Shown here piece by piece: positions 34,429-43,899 of a DNA stretch of 64,000 nt. Numbering within the stretch: position 1 is the first letter of the stretch; each line of letters starts with the position of its first letter. Source of the stretch: JBCCTX01 sp964468435 (GTDB lineage Bacteria > Bacteroidota > Bacteroidia > J057); contig CAYXVE010000005.1 of the NCBI GenBank assembly GCA_964468435.1, forward strand, positions 83,276 through 147,275. Direction: 5' to 3'. The notes below the pieces were generated by a model, which ran no database searches, had not been told where the DNA came from, and was given only the letters and a program-made list of their open reading frames with translations. The translations under genes were made by a program, and so were the position numbers.

Positions 34429-37400
34429 TTATCTATCAAATGGTATAAAACGTGGGACACCCTCCTGTTCCAGCCGCTCTTCAAAAGCTTTGATATCTTT
34501 TTTCATGATATCATTCAGCTGATTGAGGTATATATTAAGTACTTGAGATAAGTCCTTATAGCGTTCGTAACAGCCATCCGTAGGCCTGGCATCCTGGGCA
34601 TTGACAGTTGAATACAGATATGCGATCTGGTCATCCAACATTGGAGGATAATTGATCGGGTCCTGTCCGCTTTCACTTTGGGTCTGGATGAGTTCTTCCT
34701 CCAGTGCTGTAAGGCGATCTTCTATGATCTGCGCCTGATTTTCCAGTGCTTCAGAAAATCCAGCCTTTGCAGCGCGTCGTGCCTGTAACTGTATCTGTTC
34801 GCGCATGGCGCGAAGTTTTCGAATAGCATCATGACATGTTGTAAGTAGTTCCCTGACCTGCACGGTCAACTCATACTGATCCTGAAGTCCTTCATCGCTG
34901 ATATGATCCCAGCGGGGATCTTTTTCTACCCGAAAGGATTGCCCGGCTTCTCCCTGATCTGTGATCAGCCTAACCCGGTAGGTTCCAGGAGGTGCAACTG
35001 TACCACCAGTACTTGCTAGTGAAAACTGCGCACTGGAGATCACATTTGGCCCGGGATAGGTATGATCCCAGACCAGTTTATTCATTCCCCCACCAGCTTT
35101 GAGCGCATACTCACCTTCATCCTTGTCTGGTTCTGCCTTGTATATACGTACGACCTGACCTGTTTCATCCAGGATATGAACCTCTACCTTAGCGGTATCT
35201 ACTATTGAAGCATCCAGTTCAAAATAGATGATAGCTCCCCTGGGAGTAGACTCAGGTACCTGACTACCTCGAAATCCACGCATCTGTGTGCGATAGGAGA
35301 CACGAGGTTCGTACAGTTTGTAAGCTGGCTGCTTGTTGTCCGTATCTACTTGATGTAGTGGGCTGAGATCATCCATGATCCAGAATGAGCGCCCCTGGGT
35401 GGCCACTACCAGATCTTTCTGGTATACCATTAGGTCAGTGATGGGCGTTACAGGTAAATTTTGCTGAAAAGACTGCCAGTTTTTGCCATCGTTGAAAGAG
35501 ATATACATACCAAACTCTGTTCCCGCATACAGCAAGCCCTCCCGATCAGGGTCTTCACGTACAACCCTTACAAAGTGATGAGCGGGTATACCGTTATTCC
35601 CGTCTGTCAGGAGTTTCCAGGATTTGCCATAATTTTCTGTTTTGAAGATATAGGGCGCAAAATCGCTTTCGCGATATTTGTATACTGCCATATAGGCTCT
35701 TGCAGGGTTATGCAAAGATAGATCGATGGTATTGACAGTTCCCTCTTCTGGCATATTTCCGGGGGTTATTTCCTTCCATTCCTTACCTCCATTCATGGAG
35801 ATATGTACCCTGCCATCGTCGGTTCCAGCCCATAGCACCCCTGCTTCATGAGGGGACTCTTCAAAGGCAAAAATAGTCGTATACAATTCTACACCAGTAT
35901 GGTCGTGCTGGACTGGGCCACCAGGGATGTCGTGATAAGCATCTTTATTGGTTGTAAGGTCTGGGCTAATGATCTCCCAGGTTTGGCCTTCATCGGTAGA
36001 CTTATGTATGTATTGCGAACAATGATACAGTATATCAGGATCATGTGGAGAAAGACGTATTGGTGCATTCCACTGGAAGCGATATTTGATATCCCGGGGT
36101 GCGACACCATCATGCATCTGCGGATATGCAACCACGTTGCGTGTATGTCCTTTATCCCTGACCATGCGGTCGATACGACCGATATAATTACCCGCATATA
36201 CGAGATTAACATCTCTGGGATCTACTGCGATATGTCCACTCTCACCGCCAGCTACTGAGTACCAGTGTTGTTTAGGTGTGATGTCTGCATCCATGCTACT
36301 AGGGACAGAAATGGTGGAGTTATCTTGCTGAGCTCCATAGACGCGATATGGGAACTGCGTGTCTACACTAACACGATATAGTTCAGCTGTAGGCTGATTA
36401 TACTGGGTAGACCAGGTTCTCCCCCCGTTGAAAGATACATTGGCACCGCCATCATTACTCTCAATCATAATATCGGTATGATGTGGATTGATCCAGAGAC
36501 AGTGGTTATCTCCATGAGGCGTAGATATCCTGTTGAAGTTTTTTCCTCCATCTACAGACTTGTACATCCCCGTATTGAGTACATATACAGTATGTTCGTC
36601 CTTGGGATCAGCAAATACACGGGAATAATACCATGCCCTTTGGCGCAACTTATGATCACGGTTGATCCTGGCCCAGGTTTCGCCACCATCATCTGATCGA
36701 TAGAGCCCCCCTTGGGTTTCATCCTTGGCTTCCCGGATCACCCATATCCGGTCTGGATTGGCTGGGGATACGGCTATACCTACCCGGCCTGCGATTCCCT
36801 CTGGTAATCCCCCCCTCAATTTTTTCCAACTATCTCCTCCATCAATACTCTTGTATACTCCTCCTTCCTCAGCACCGTCTATTAAAGTCCAGGGTTTGCG
36901 TTCTGCCCTCCAAAAACCTGCATAAAGAATCCTGGAATTGGAGGGATCCATCACCATGTCTATTGTACCCGTGCTATCACTCACATAGCAAACACGTTCC
37001 CAGCTCTCACCTCCATCTTTACTTCGAAACACTCCACGTTCAGGATTTGGGCCAAAGATGTTACCTAGTACAGCCGCATATACCAGATCAGGATTTTGAG
37101 GATGTATTGCTATTTTTCCTATTTGTCCTCCATCTTTCAGACCTATGTGTTTCCATGTCTTTCCACCATCCATAGATTTATACATTCCATCGCCTGGAGA
37201 GATATTACCTCTGGGACTAGCAGAGCCTGTCCCTACATATATGATATGCGGATCGGAGGGGGCAACTTCTATTGATCCGATGGAACCAACTTTCAGATAT
37301 CCATCTGTAATATTATCCCAGGTATTTCCACCATCATCTGTCCGCCAAACTCCACCGCCAGTAGAACCCATGAAGAAGGTATATGGCTGATCCGGGATCC

Positions 37401-37581
37401 CTGTCACAGCAGTAACCCGCCCGCCGCGAAACGGGCCAATAGACCTGTACGCCATAGCCTGGTACCGAGTAGGGGAAATAACTTCATTATTAAGGTTGTC
37501 TTTTGAAGGTTGAGCGAAAATAAAGAGGGGAAGGCTGGTGATGAGAAATAGTAAGCGAGATAAACGCGAATAAGTTTTCAT
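34429..37581 (-). CDS. Sortilin/VPS10-type BNR-repeat (beta-propeller) exported protein
   Basis: 1050 residues with a signal peptide ending FIFAQ. From about 40 to 770 there are many repeats of the BNR/Asp-box type (S.DGG.TW: STGGGVWRTDDGGNTWDN, KSMDGGKTWKHI, RSKDGGESWERV, RSDDGGETWARI, KSTDEGQTWEII), the pattern of VPS10/sortilin-like and xyloglucanase-like 10-bladed propellers. After 780 come a beta-sandwich segment (about 780-880), where an immunoglobulin-like fold would fit, and a helical coiled C-terminus (900-1050). No T9SS sorting domain is present. Annotated relatives are called 'glycosyl hydrolase', but no catalytic residues can be assigned, so it may equally be a binding protein. 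Confidence 0.8.
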   Translation of the reverse strand: MKTYSRLSRLLFLITSLPLFIFAQPSKDNLNNEVISPTRYQAMAYRSIGPFRGGRVTAVTGIPDQPYTFFMGSTGGGVWRTDDGGNTWDNITDGYLKVGSIGSIEVAPSDPHIIYVGTGSASPRGNISPGDGMYKSMDGGKTWKHIGLKDGGQIGKIAIHPQNPDLVYAAVLGNIFGPNPERGVFRSKDGGESWERVCYVSDSTGTIDMVMDPSNSRILYAGFWRAERKPWTLIDGAEEGGVYKSIDGGDSWKKLRGGLPEGIAGRVGIAVSPANPDRIWVIREAKDETQGGLYRSDDGGETWARINRDHKLRQRAWYYSRVFADPKDEHTVYVLNTGMYKSVDGGKNFNRISTPHGDNHCLWINPHHTDIMIESNDGGANVSFNGGRTWSTQYNQPTAELYRVSVDTQFPYRVYGAQQDNSTISVPSSMDADITPKQHWYSVAGGESGHIAVDPRDVNLVYAGNYIGRIDRMVRDKGHTRNVVAYPQMHDGVAPRDIKYRFQWNAPIRLSPHDPDILYHCSQYIHKSTDEGQTWEIISPDLTTNKDAYHDIPGGPVQHDHTGVELYTTIFAFEESPHEAGVLWAGTDDGRVHISMNGGKEWKEITPGNMPEEGTVNTIDLSLHNPARAYMAVYKYRESDFAPYIFKTENYGKSWKLLTDGNNGIPAHHFVRVVREDPDREGLLYAGTEFGMYISFNDGKNWQSFQQNLPVTPITDLMVYQKDLVVATQGRSFWIMDDLSPLHQVDTDNKQPAYKLYEPRVSYRTQMRGFRGSQVPESTPRGAIIYFELDASIVDTAKVEVHILDETGQVVRIYKAEPDKDEGEYALKAGGGMNKLVWDHTYPGPNVISSAQFSLASTGGTVAPPGTYRVRLITDQGEAGQSFRVEKDPRWDHISDEGLQDQYELTVQVRELLTTCHDAIRKLRAMREQIQLQARRAAKAGFSEALENQAQIIEDRLTALEEELIQTQSESGQDPINYPPMLDDQIAYLYSTVNAQDARPTDGCYERYKDLSQVLNIYLNQLNDIMKKDIKAFEERLEQEGVPRFIPFDR

Positions 37582-37666
37582 TTACAAAGAGTCTAATTTG
37601 AGTCTTTCTTCAACATACGGTCATACAAGGTAATGTATTTGCGAGAAAATGCTAATAAAAAGTGTA

Positions 37667-37697
37667 CAGTGAGCGTCTCAAAAGCCAACTTCCACTG
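37667..37697 (-). terminator. Degenerate GAAGTC-family hairpin after the DNRLRE gene
   Basis: Outer arms CAGTG/CACTG (37667-37671 and 37693-37697) pair; the inner arms are imperfect. Read on the minus strand it contains GGAAGTTGGCTTTTGAGAC, close to the loop side of the sucB hairpin (GGAAGTCAGCTTTTCAAGAC). It lies about 40 bases after the stop of the minus-strand gene ending at 37735. Confidence 0.4.
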
Positions 37698-37734
37698 CGT
37701 ACTTTCTGTTGCCATGAAAATATTTCGCTGCTTT

Positions 37735-38694
37735 TTATCGCTTTACGACGATTTTACGGGTACTGACTCCATCGTCTGTATGTATTCGTACGAAATAGAG
37801 TCCCGGATTGAGGTCTCTGACATCAAAAATATGCTGGATGCTGGTATTTCCAGCTGGATATTGTGCCTGCAAAACGGGTTGTCCAATAAGATTGAGTACC
37901 CGAATGGAAATATCCTGAGGTTGATTTAGTTCGAAATCGATATTGATCTGCTGGTTAGCAGGATTGGGATAGGTCTCAAATCTAGCAAGGCCCAGAACAG
38001 GTTCGACAGATACAGATTGTGTATACCGAATATACAAGGCGGGGCGCACATTTTCATCTGTCGCTTCGCGTGAATCAAAACGGCGAGCCGTCTGCGTGTC
38101 GTTCTCATCCCCCAGAATGAGCCAACCAAAATTGGTTGTGGTATCATCTAGCCACCCCTGGACGTCTGCGACCATTTCCGGGCTACTCCAGGTGGCGAAG
38201 ACATTCCTTACCGCAGGAACATCAAAAGTAGCACTTGCAGATTCCACAAAGTCTCCACCTTCTTCAGCCCACAAGCTATCGGGAAAAATACGATGTATCC
38301 AGGTAGCATCCCCAGCCAGTACTTCAGTACCTAATCCACCAGGTTGACCTGCATCTGAAGCTCCTTCGCCCCATGCAGCTAGCACACGATATAGCGAAAA
38401 TTCATGAGAAGCGGATATATTAGGCGCGAGAGAAACATGCAGGGTCAGTGATACGCTATCGATGAGACTCCCGGCAGGAATACTTGAAGCAATATCAAAG
38501 CTGATCAAAGCGCGGCGGGATTCCCCTAGCCTGGTAACACCTGCAAAAATATGTTCACCTGAGCCATTACTGATAATACCTTCTGATGAAAAATATAGTG
38601 TATTATCCAGCGATGAAGTGATGACAACCTCATTCTGACTGAATATAAATTGTGATGCAAAGAGTAAAAAAATATTAAGTAATATTTTTTTCAT
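37735..38694 (-). CDS. DNRLRE-domain protein with T9SS type A sorting domain
   Basis: 319 residues: signal peptide ending FIFSQ; residues about 20-225 form a jelly-roll module of the DNRLRE type (TSSLDNTLYFSSEG start, RALISFDIASSIPAGSLIDS, SLTLHV, and a WLILGDEND...RRFDSREATDE close), followed by a type A sorting domain from about 238 (FETYPNPANQQINIDF to STRKIVVKR). The protein should be exported by the Sec and T9SS routes and released or attached at the cell surface. DNRLRE modules usually decorate large surface enzymes or adhesins; here it is the only domain, so the ligand is unknown. Confidence 0.85.
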   Translation of the reverse strand: MKKILLNIFLLFASQFIFSQNEVVITSSLDNTLYFSSEGIISNGSGEHIFAGVTRLGESRRALISFDIASSIPAGSLIDSVSLTLHVSLAPNISASHEFSLYRVLAAWGEGASDAGQPGGLGTEVLAGDATWIHRIFPDSLWAEEGGDFVESASATFDVPAVRNVFATWSSPEMVADVQGWLDDTTTNFGWLILGDENDTQTARRFDSREATDENVRPALYIRYTQSVSVEPVLGLARFETYPNPANQQINIDFELNQPQDISIRVLNLIGQPVLQAQYPAGNTSIQHIFDVRDLNPGLYFVRIHTDDGVSTRKIVVKR

Positions 38695-38874
38695 GATTTA
38701 ATATATTACAACCGCAAAAAACCTCGTTTTATACTAATAAATAAAAACATTTTTCCCACTATCATAACACAATAATAACGAAAACGGTCATATGGGTTTG
38801 TCAGATATTTACCATACTGTAGATGCTAAATGGGTACAGCTAAACATGAAAAAAAGGCTCCAGCCTGAAGGATT

Positions 38875-39476
38875 ATGGATATTTTTTTTCATACCCTTCT
38901 GGAAAATCCACAAGATTACCAGCAAAATAACCTTTTTCCCCACGAGTATATGACTGTTGACAAGTTCCGAAGGTTTATTTCTTACTTTAGAGATAACGGC
39001 TTCCGATTCATTTCCCCTACCCAATTAAAGGATATTTCCAGTCAGCGCGAAACTTATGCTATGATCACTTTCGATGATGGATATTACAACAACCATCTGT
39101 GTCTACCTGTACTTGAAGTATCTCAACACTACCGTATCTTTCATATGATGCGCTCAGCTATGAGGTTCAAACCACACAAAACTATCTCAATCAGCTCACT
39201 GGCATCCTGCCACATGTCATTGCTTATCCCAATGGTGACTTTTCTGAAAAAGTAATACCTTTTCTTTCCAATCAGCTTATCCAGTTTGGCCTTACTGTTG
39301 TAGCTGGCATCAATTCATTGACAAGTCTCAACAATCCTACACAAGCACTACAACTTCAGAGATTTCAGCCCAATGGTTTGCGGGACATAGAGAAACAGTG
39401 TATTCAGATGCATGGATATAATCATAGTTTGAAGAGGTGGTTGAGCAGTAACAAATTAATGGAAAGTAGATGGTAG
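38875..39476 (+). pseudogene. Broken polysaccharide deacetylase
   Basis: The frame from ATG 38875 has the family opening (MDIFFHTLLENPQD, TVDKFRRFISYFRDNGFRF) and the metal/catalytic motif TFDDGYYNNH followed by LCLPVLE, then runs into unrelated sequence and stops at 39255. The rest of the protein continues in another frame: QLTGILPHVIAYPNGDFSEK followed by VAGINSLTSLN, ending at TAG 39474-39476. A stretch expected between the two halves is short, so there is both a frameshift and an internal deletion. The intact enzyme would remove N- or O-acetyl groups from a surface polysaccharide. The flippase and glycosyltransferase genes follow on the same strand. Confidence 0.78.
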
Positions 39477-39578
39477 GATCAGATTTTTTCAGAAAGAAGA
39501 TTAAATTCACTGTTTCTACTATCTACGTCTCTGGACTTTAAATGAAATGTTATCAAAAACTTCCTCTCAAATATAAGT

Positions 39579-40979
39579 TTGACCGTCATGCTCAATGCCC
39601 TTGTAAAACCCGCGTGGATCTTTACAGAGTTTTGGGTACACAACCAGATCGGTCATGAGTCCTGGGGGCAGTACACGGCAATACTATCCTTTTCCTTCTT
39701 ATTTATTACCCTTTCCGACCTAGGTATCAATCAATATACCACACAGAAATTAGCCAGTGCACCAGGAATGCTACAACAGTATTTTCCCAGTCTCATTACC
39801 ACCAAAGTGATACTAAGCCTGCTCTATCCCATATTAATGATGGGGCTGGGATGGATTTGGGGGTATAGGGGAAACGAGATTTACCTGCTGGGCTTACTGG
39901 CACTTATTTTCAGCGGAACACAGCTCAAGCAGTTTTTCCGGTCGAATTTTCAGGCTATGCAGCGCTTTCGCATTGATGCCTATGCCTCTGTTTTTGAAAG
40001 GGCAGTGTTGCTGATCTTGACTTGGGCATTGATCTTTACCTATATCGATATAGAGCGATTTATATACGCGAGATTACTGGCTGTAACCTTATCTATTCTA
40101 AGCTTTGCCTGGATCTTGTTTAGAGCTTACGGCAACATGGGAATGCACCTGGAGATGCCGAAAGTCAGGGCTTTCCTAAGAACCAGTATCTCCTTTGCGC
40201 TAATCACAGTCTTGAATTCGTTTCTGGATAAAGTCGACCAGGTTATGCTGGAACGGATGGCAGGTGAGCATGAAACAAGCCTTTACGCTGCTGCTTATCG
40301 CTGGATGGATGCCATCGGTATGTATCTGATCATTACCCTGACCATCTTTTTTGCGCGTTTTGCCAGATATATCCAGGACGAAGCGGAACAAACCCAGCTC
40401 TTGAAAGATGCTCAATCTATTACAGCGATTCCCATCGTATTCATTTGCGCCTTTGTGGCATTTTATGGAGAATCGTTTATCAGCCTACTGTTTACCAACA
40501 GCAATGCAGAAGAAGTTGGAGTCATGACACGTGCCCTGAAAATCCTTTTTATTGGAATATTACTGAATGGATTACTTCAGACCTACAGTGTCTTATTGAG
40601 TGCTACTGGATATATATACTTTATCAACCGGATCACTATCATTGCCATTATCCTAAATATTGTGCTGAATGTATTCCTGATTCCCAAGCTGGGAGCTATT
40701 GGCGCTGCATGGTCCACCGTTGCTGCATTGAGCTGGCTGGGAATCACCAATATATTATTTGTGCACTACAAGCTAGATGTAAAAGTGCCATGGGACATAC
40801 TATTCAAGCTCATGATTGTTGGAGGAATCATATCTTTTATCATTTACTTTCTTACTCTATCAACGATATCATGGTGGGTAGCTGGTCTGCTCAGTGGGAT
40901 TATTTTCCTCTTGATCTGTGCATGGGCCGGTATAATTCCTGAAGCATATCTTACTTTTTTGAAAAGGTTCAGAAAATAA
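39579..40979 (+). CDS. Wzx-type polysaccharide flippase, 5' end possibly frameshifted
   Basis: 466 residues with about 12-14 transmembrane segments in the MATE/Wzx pattern; features include a basic RSNFQAMQRFRIDAYASVFE loop, VLNSFLDKVDQVMLERM in helix 7 and FLIPKLGAIGAAWSTVAA. It should move undecaprenyl-linked sugar units across the inner membrane. The best available starts are TTG 39579 or ATG 39588. An ATG at 39547 (MLSKTSSQI) would give a normal cytoplasmic N-terminus, but it is out of frame by an extra TA in the ATATA at 39571-39575. The next gene on the strand is a glycosyltransferase. Confidence 0.8.
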   Translation: MTVMLNALVKPAWIFTEFWVHNQIGHESWGQYTAILSFSFLFITLSDLGINQYTTQKLASAPGMLQQYFPSLITTKVILSLLYPILMMGLGWIWGYRGNEIYLLGLLALIFSGTQLKQFFRSNFQAMQRFRIDAYASVFERAVLLILTWALIFTYIDIERFIYARLLAVTLSILSFAWILFRAYGNMGMHLEMPKVRAFLRTSISFALITVLNSFLDKVDQVMLERMAGEHETSLYAAAYRWMDAIGMYLIITLTIFFARFARYIQDEAEQTQLLKDAQSITAIPIVFICAFVAFYGESFISLLFTNSNAEEVGVMTRALKILFIGILLNGLLQTYSVLLSATGYIYFINRITIIAIILNIVLNVFLIPKLGAIGAAWSTVAALSWLGITNILFVHYKLDVKVPWDILFKLMIVGGIISFIIYFLTLSTISWWVAGLLSGIIFLLICAWAGIIPEAYLTFLKRFRK

Positions 40980-41009
40980 TTACTACCTATCTGCTACCTT
41001 TAATATCAG

Positions 41010-42131
41010 ATGACTCAGCAACCACATATCTGCCATATATCAATTCTGAACCCAGTCACACATCCACGTATATACGCAAAACTGGGATGCTCACAGATAG
41101 ACCTTGGTTACCGGGTCTCGATCATTGGCCGTGAAGACAAAAAGCAGGAAACCAAGAATATAGAACTTTATACAAACCCTTGTATGCACCGGTTGAGCTG
41201 GAAGAGATTTCTGATAGCACCTTTTCAGGTATTGCGCTATACCCACAGGATCCGTGCAGATATCTACTGGATACACACGCCGGAGTTATTCTGGCTGGGA
41301 TGGTATTGGAAAATGAAGGGAAAAAGAGTGGTCTATGATGTGCATGAAGATTATTACAAAACGATATCCTATGCCAAACATTACCCTTTATGGATCAGAA
41401 AACCCCTGGCTTATTTCTGGAGAAAGCTGGAAAAGTGGTGGGTAAAACACCTGGATGCAGTTGTCTATGCAGAGGAATCTTATGATGATATGCTTAATGC
41501 CGGGGAGAAGAAAAAAGTTCTTTTAAGAAATAAGTTTTCTAAACAACATGTATCGGTTCATTCAACTATATCAGTTCCTACAAAACCCTACATACTATAC
41601 TCAGGTACGATTGCTTCTGAATGGGGAATCTGGAGGACGCTGGCATTTTGGGAAAAAATATATCCGATCACACAATGGGAGCTTGTAGTCGCCGGATTTA
41701 CTTTCAGCCAAAACCTGATAACAGAAATAGTTGATTATATTGAAGTAAATGGATTGAGCAATCAATTCACCCTACATGGTGGAACACAAATGGTACCCTA
41801 TCCGGATATTGTTGAGCTGATTCGCCATTGCAAAGCAGGAATGGCCTTGTATGAGGTCAACCCAGTAATTGAAGGGAAAATACCTACTAAATTCTATGAA
41901 TATATGGCTTTTGATAAGCCCTTGCTGTTTACAGCTGATCCTTTTTGGAAAGCTTTTGATGAAAAATATCACTTGGGAGTGGCTTTCGATGAAAATAAAG
42001 AACTAGAAAAAGTTCAGAAAGAGCTGGAAAAATGGTCTTACAAACATGAACATGATGATTATTCCTGGGAAAGTGAGCGGCAGGCAATGAGGGAGCTACT
42101 AGACTGCAGACTGTCGATCAGGGACAACTGA
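41010..42131 (+). CDS. Glycosyltransferase (GT4-like, GT-B fold)
   Basis: 373 residues. N-terminal Rossmann-like half with HISILNPVTHPRIYAKLG, DIYWIHTPELFWLG and VVYDVHEDYY; C-terminal half with PYILYSGTIASEWGI, LVVAGFTFS, FTLHGGTQMVPYPDIVELI and KIPTKFYEYMAFDKPLL, the nucleotide-sugar-binding region where the EX7E pattern is partly preserved. It acts in the cytoplasm on a lipid-linked sugar. It begins 30 bases after the flippase and forms with it and the broken deacetylase a surface-polysaccharide locus. Sugar specificity cannot be read. Confidence 0.82.
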   Translation: MTQQPHICHISILNPVTHPRIYAKLGCSQIDLGYRVSIIGREDKKQETKNIELYTNPCMHRLSWKRFLIAPFQVLRYTHRIRADIYWIHTPELFWLGWYWKMKGKRVVYDVHEDYYKTISYAKHYPLWIRKPLAYFWRKLEKWWVKHLDAVVYAEESYDDMLNAGEKKKVLLRNKFSKQHVSVHSTISVPTKPYILYSGTIASEWGIWRTLAFWEKIYPITQWELVVAGFTFSQNLITEIVDYIEVNGLSNQFTLHGGTQMVPYPDIVELIRHCKAGMALYEVNPVIEGKIPTKFYEYMAFDKPLLFTADPFWKAFDEKYHLGVAFDENKELEKVQKELEKWSYKHEHDDYSWESERQAMRELLDCRLSIRDN

Positions 42132-42256
42132 TTACAGGGGAGGACTACCCCAATTTGTTATCAGTATGTTTTAACTTCTCTTTCACTTACGTAATAAATC
42201 ATCATTCATTTTACAAAATTCACGTAAAGCATGTATCTTGAAAAAAAGGTTCTAAC

Positions 42257-43798
42257 ATGCGTATTTTATTTACTTGCTGCTATTTATTCTTCGGCATACT
42301 TGTGTCCGGATTAATCGGTTGCCAACCTGATCCTGAGGAAACATCTTCTTCCCGGCCCAACATACTATTTATCATGTCGGATGATCATACTTCCCAGGCC
42401 TGGGGTGTATATGGCTCTATCCTGGACTCTGTCATTGACAATCCCCATATCCGACGATTGGTTGATGAAGGCTGCCTGTTGAGAAACAGTTTCTGTACCA
42501 ACTCCATCTGTGTGCCTAGCAGGGCAACCATCCTTACTGGACAATACAGTCATCAAAACCGCGTATATACGCTTTCCGATCCTTTGCCCCCCGAACGAAA
42601 CCATGTTGCCAAACACCTTCAACAAGCTGGCTATCACACGGCTATTATCGGTAAATGGCATTTGAAAGAACGTCCTGCAGGCTTCGACCACTACAATGTT
42701 CTTCCCGGTCAAGGAAGATATCACGATCCTATCTTAAAAAATGCAGAAAACTGGGAGGATGGAGGAACTGTATATGAAGGGTTTTCCGCTGATGTGATTG
42801 GAGATCTTGCAATAGAATGGCTGACACAACACTCTGATAACCAACCTTTTCTCTTGATGTGTCATTTTAAAGCTACGCATGAGCCCTTTGATTATCCCAC
42901 ACGCTATGATGATCTATACGAAGATATGGAAATGCCAGAACCAGCCAGCTTATATGAATTTGGACCGGAGGAATCAGGCAGAACCTTTGACGGACAGGTA
43001 TTATCTATCCTGGAAGAACGCTACAATAGCAATCTGGGTAACCGGTATCCCGGAATGCCTTTCTCCACGGAAGGCATGGACCGGCGGGCAGCCCGGAAAA
43101 AAACCTATCAAAAGTTTGTCAAAGACTTTCTGCGGTCCGGCAAGGCCATTGATGATAACATTGGCAAATTGCTGGAATATCTGGATGAAGCCGGATTAAG
43201 GGAAAATACCGTGGTCATTTATACAGCAGATCAAGGGTATTTTCTGGGCGAACACGGTCATTTTGATAAACGAATCATGTATGAAGAACCTTTGATTATG
43301 CCCTTTGTGATACGCTATCCTCCTGAGATACAATCAGGATCTGTACTGGAAGATATTGTACTGAATACGGACTTTGCACCTTTATTTCTAGATTATGCGG
43401 ATATAGACATGCCTGCTTACATGCAAGGAAGAAGCTTCCGCAATAATCTCGCTGGAAATACTCCTTCAGACTGGCGGGGTTCTATGTATTACCGGTACTG
43501 GCTACATCAGACACAGCGTCCGGCACACTTTGGTATCCGTGATGAACATTACAAACTGATATTTTTTTACGGCCAACCTCTGGATATGACAGGCGCACAT
43601 CAGGAAATCACTGAGCCTGGATGGGAGTTTTATGATCTTCAAGAGGATCCTCATGAAAATCACAATGCCTATAACAATCCTGAATATCAGGAAATCATTG
43701 AGAAAATGAAAGAGGAACTCCTGTCCCTAAGACAAGAGGTTGGAGATACAGATGAGGCGTACGAAGTTGTAAGAGGATTAATAGAGGAGTACTGGTAG
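42257..43798 (+). CDS. Formylglycine-dependent sulfatase lipoprotein
   Basis: 513 residues with lipobox LIGC (Cys22). Sulfatase core: metal ligands Asp42-Asp43 in IMSDDHTSQ; formylglycine site CVPSRATILTG (Cys85, CxPSR type); GKWHLKERP; and the second metal pair in YTADQGYFLGEHGHFDKR followed by MYEEPL. The last block is the S1 form found in iduronate/choline/heparan-type sulfatases (family S1_7-like or related). Activation needs an FGE or anSME enzyme, not seen in the window. It cleaves sulfate esters from carbohydrate in the periplasm or at the surface. The gene is isolated from the sulfatase at 57.8 kb, and its neighbours offer no substrate clue. Confidence 0.9.
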   Translation: MRILFTCCYLFFGILVSGLIGCQPDPEETSSSRPNILFIMSDDHTSQAWGVYGSILDSVIDNPHIRRLVDEGCLLRNSFCTNSICVPSRATILTGQYSHQNRVYTLSDPLPPERNHVAKHLQQAGYHTAIIGKWHLKERPAGFDHYNVLPGQGRYHDPILKNAENWEDGGTVYEGFSADVIGDLAIEWLTQHSDNQPFLLMCHFKATHEPFDYPTRYDDLYEDMEMPEPASLYEFGPEESGRTFDGQVLSILEERYNSNLGNRYPGMPFSTEGMDRRAARKKTYQKFVKDFLRSGKAIDDNIGKLLEYLDEAGLRENTVVIYTADQGYFLGEHGHFDKRIMYEEPLIMPFVIRYPPEIQSGSVLEDIVLNTDFAPLFLDYADIDMPAYMQGRSFRNNLAGNTPSDWRGSMYYRYWLHQTQRPAHFGIRDEHYKLIFFYGQPLDMTGAHQEITEPGWEFYDLQEDPHENHNAYNNPEYQEIIEKMKEELLSLRQEVGDTDEAYEVVRGLIEEYW

Positions 43799-43899
43799 AA
43801 ATAAGTATATGGATAAGAATTTATTTTTTGCTAACCTACTACATTTCACTAACTACGAGCTAATGTGCGATGGGGGAAAAAGTATTAAAAAGGTATGAG

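Noticed and set aside
35461..36258. Plus-strand frames inside the BNR-repeat gene
   Set aside because: No start context or motif; the minus-strand gene has clear Asp-box repeats through this stretch.
34429..37581. Calling the BNR-repeat protein a glycosyl hydrolase outright
   Set aside because: Relatives carry that label, but no catalytic acid pair can be placed; a sortilin-like binding role is equally consistent.
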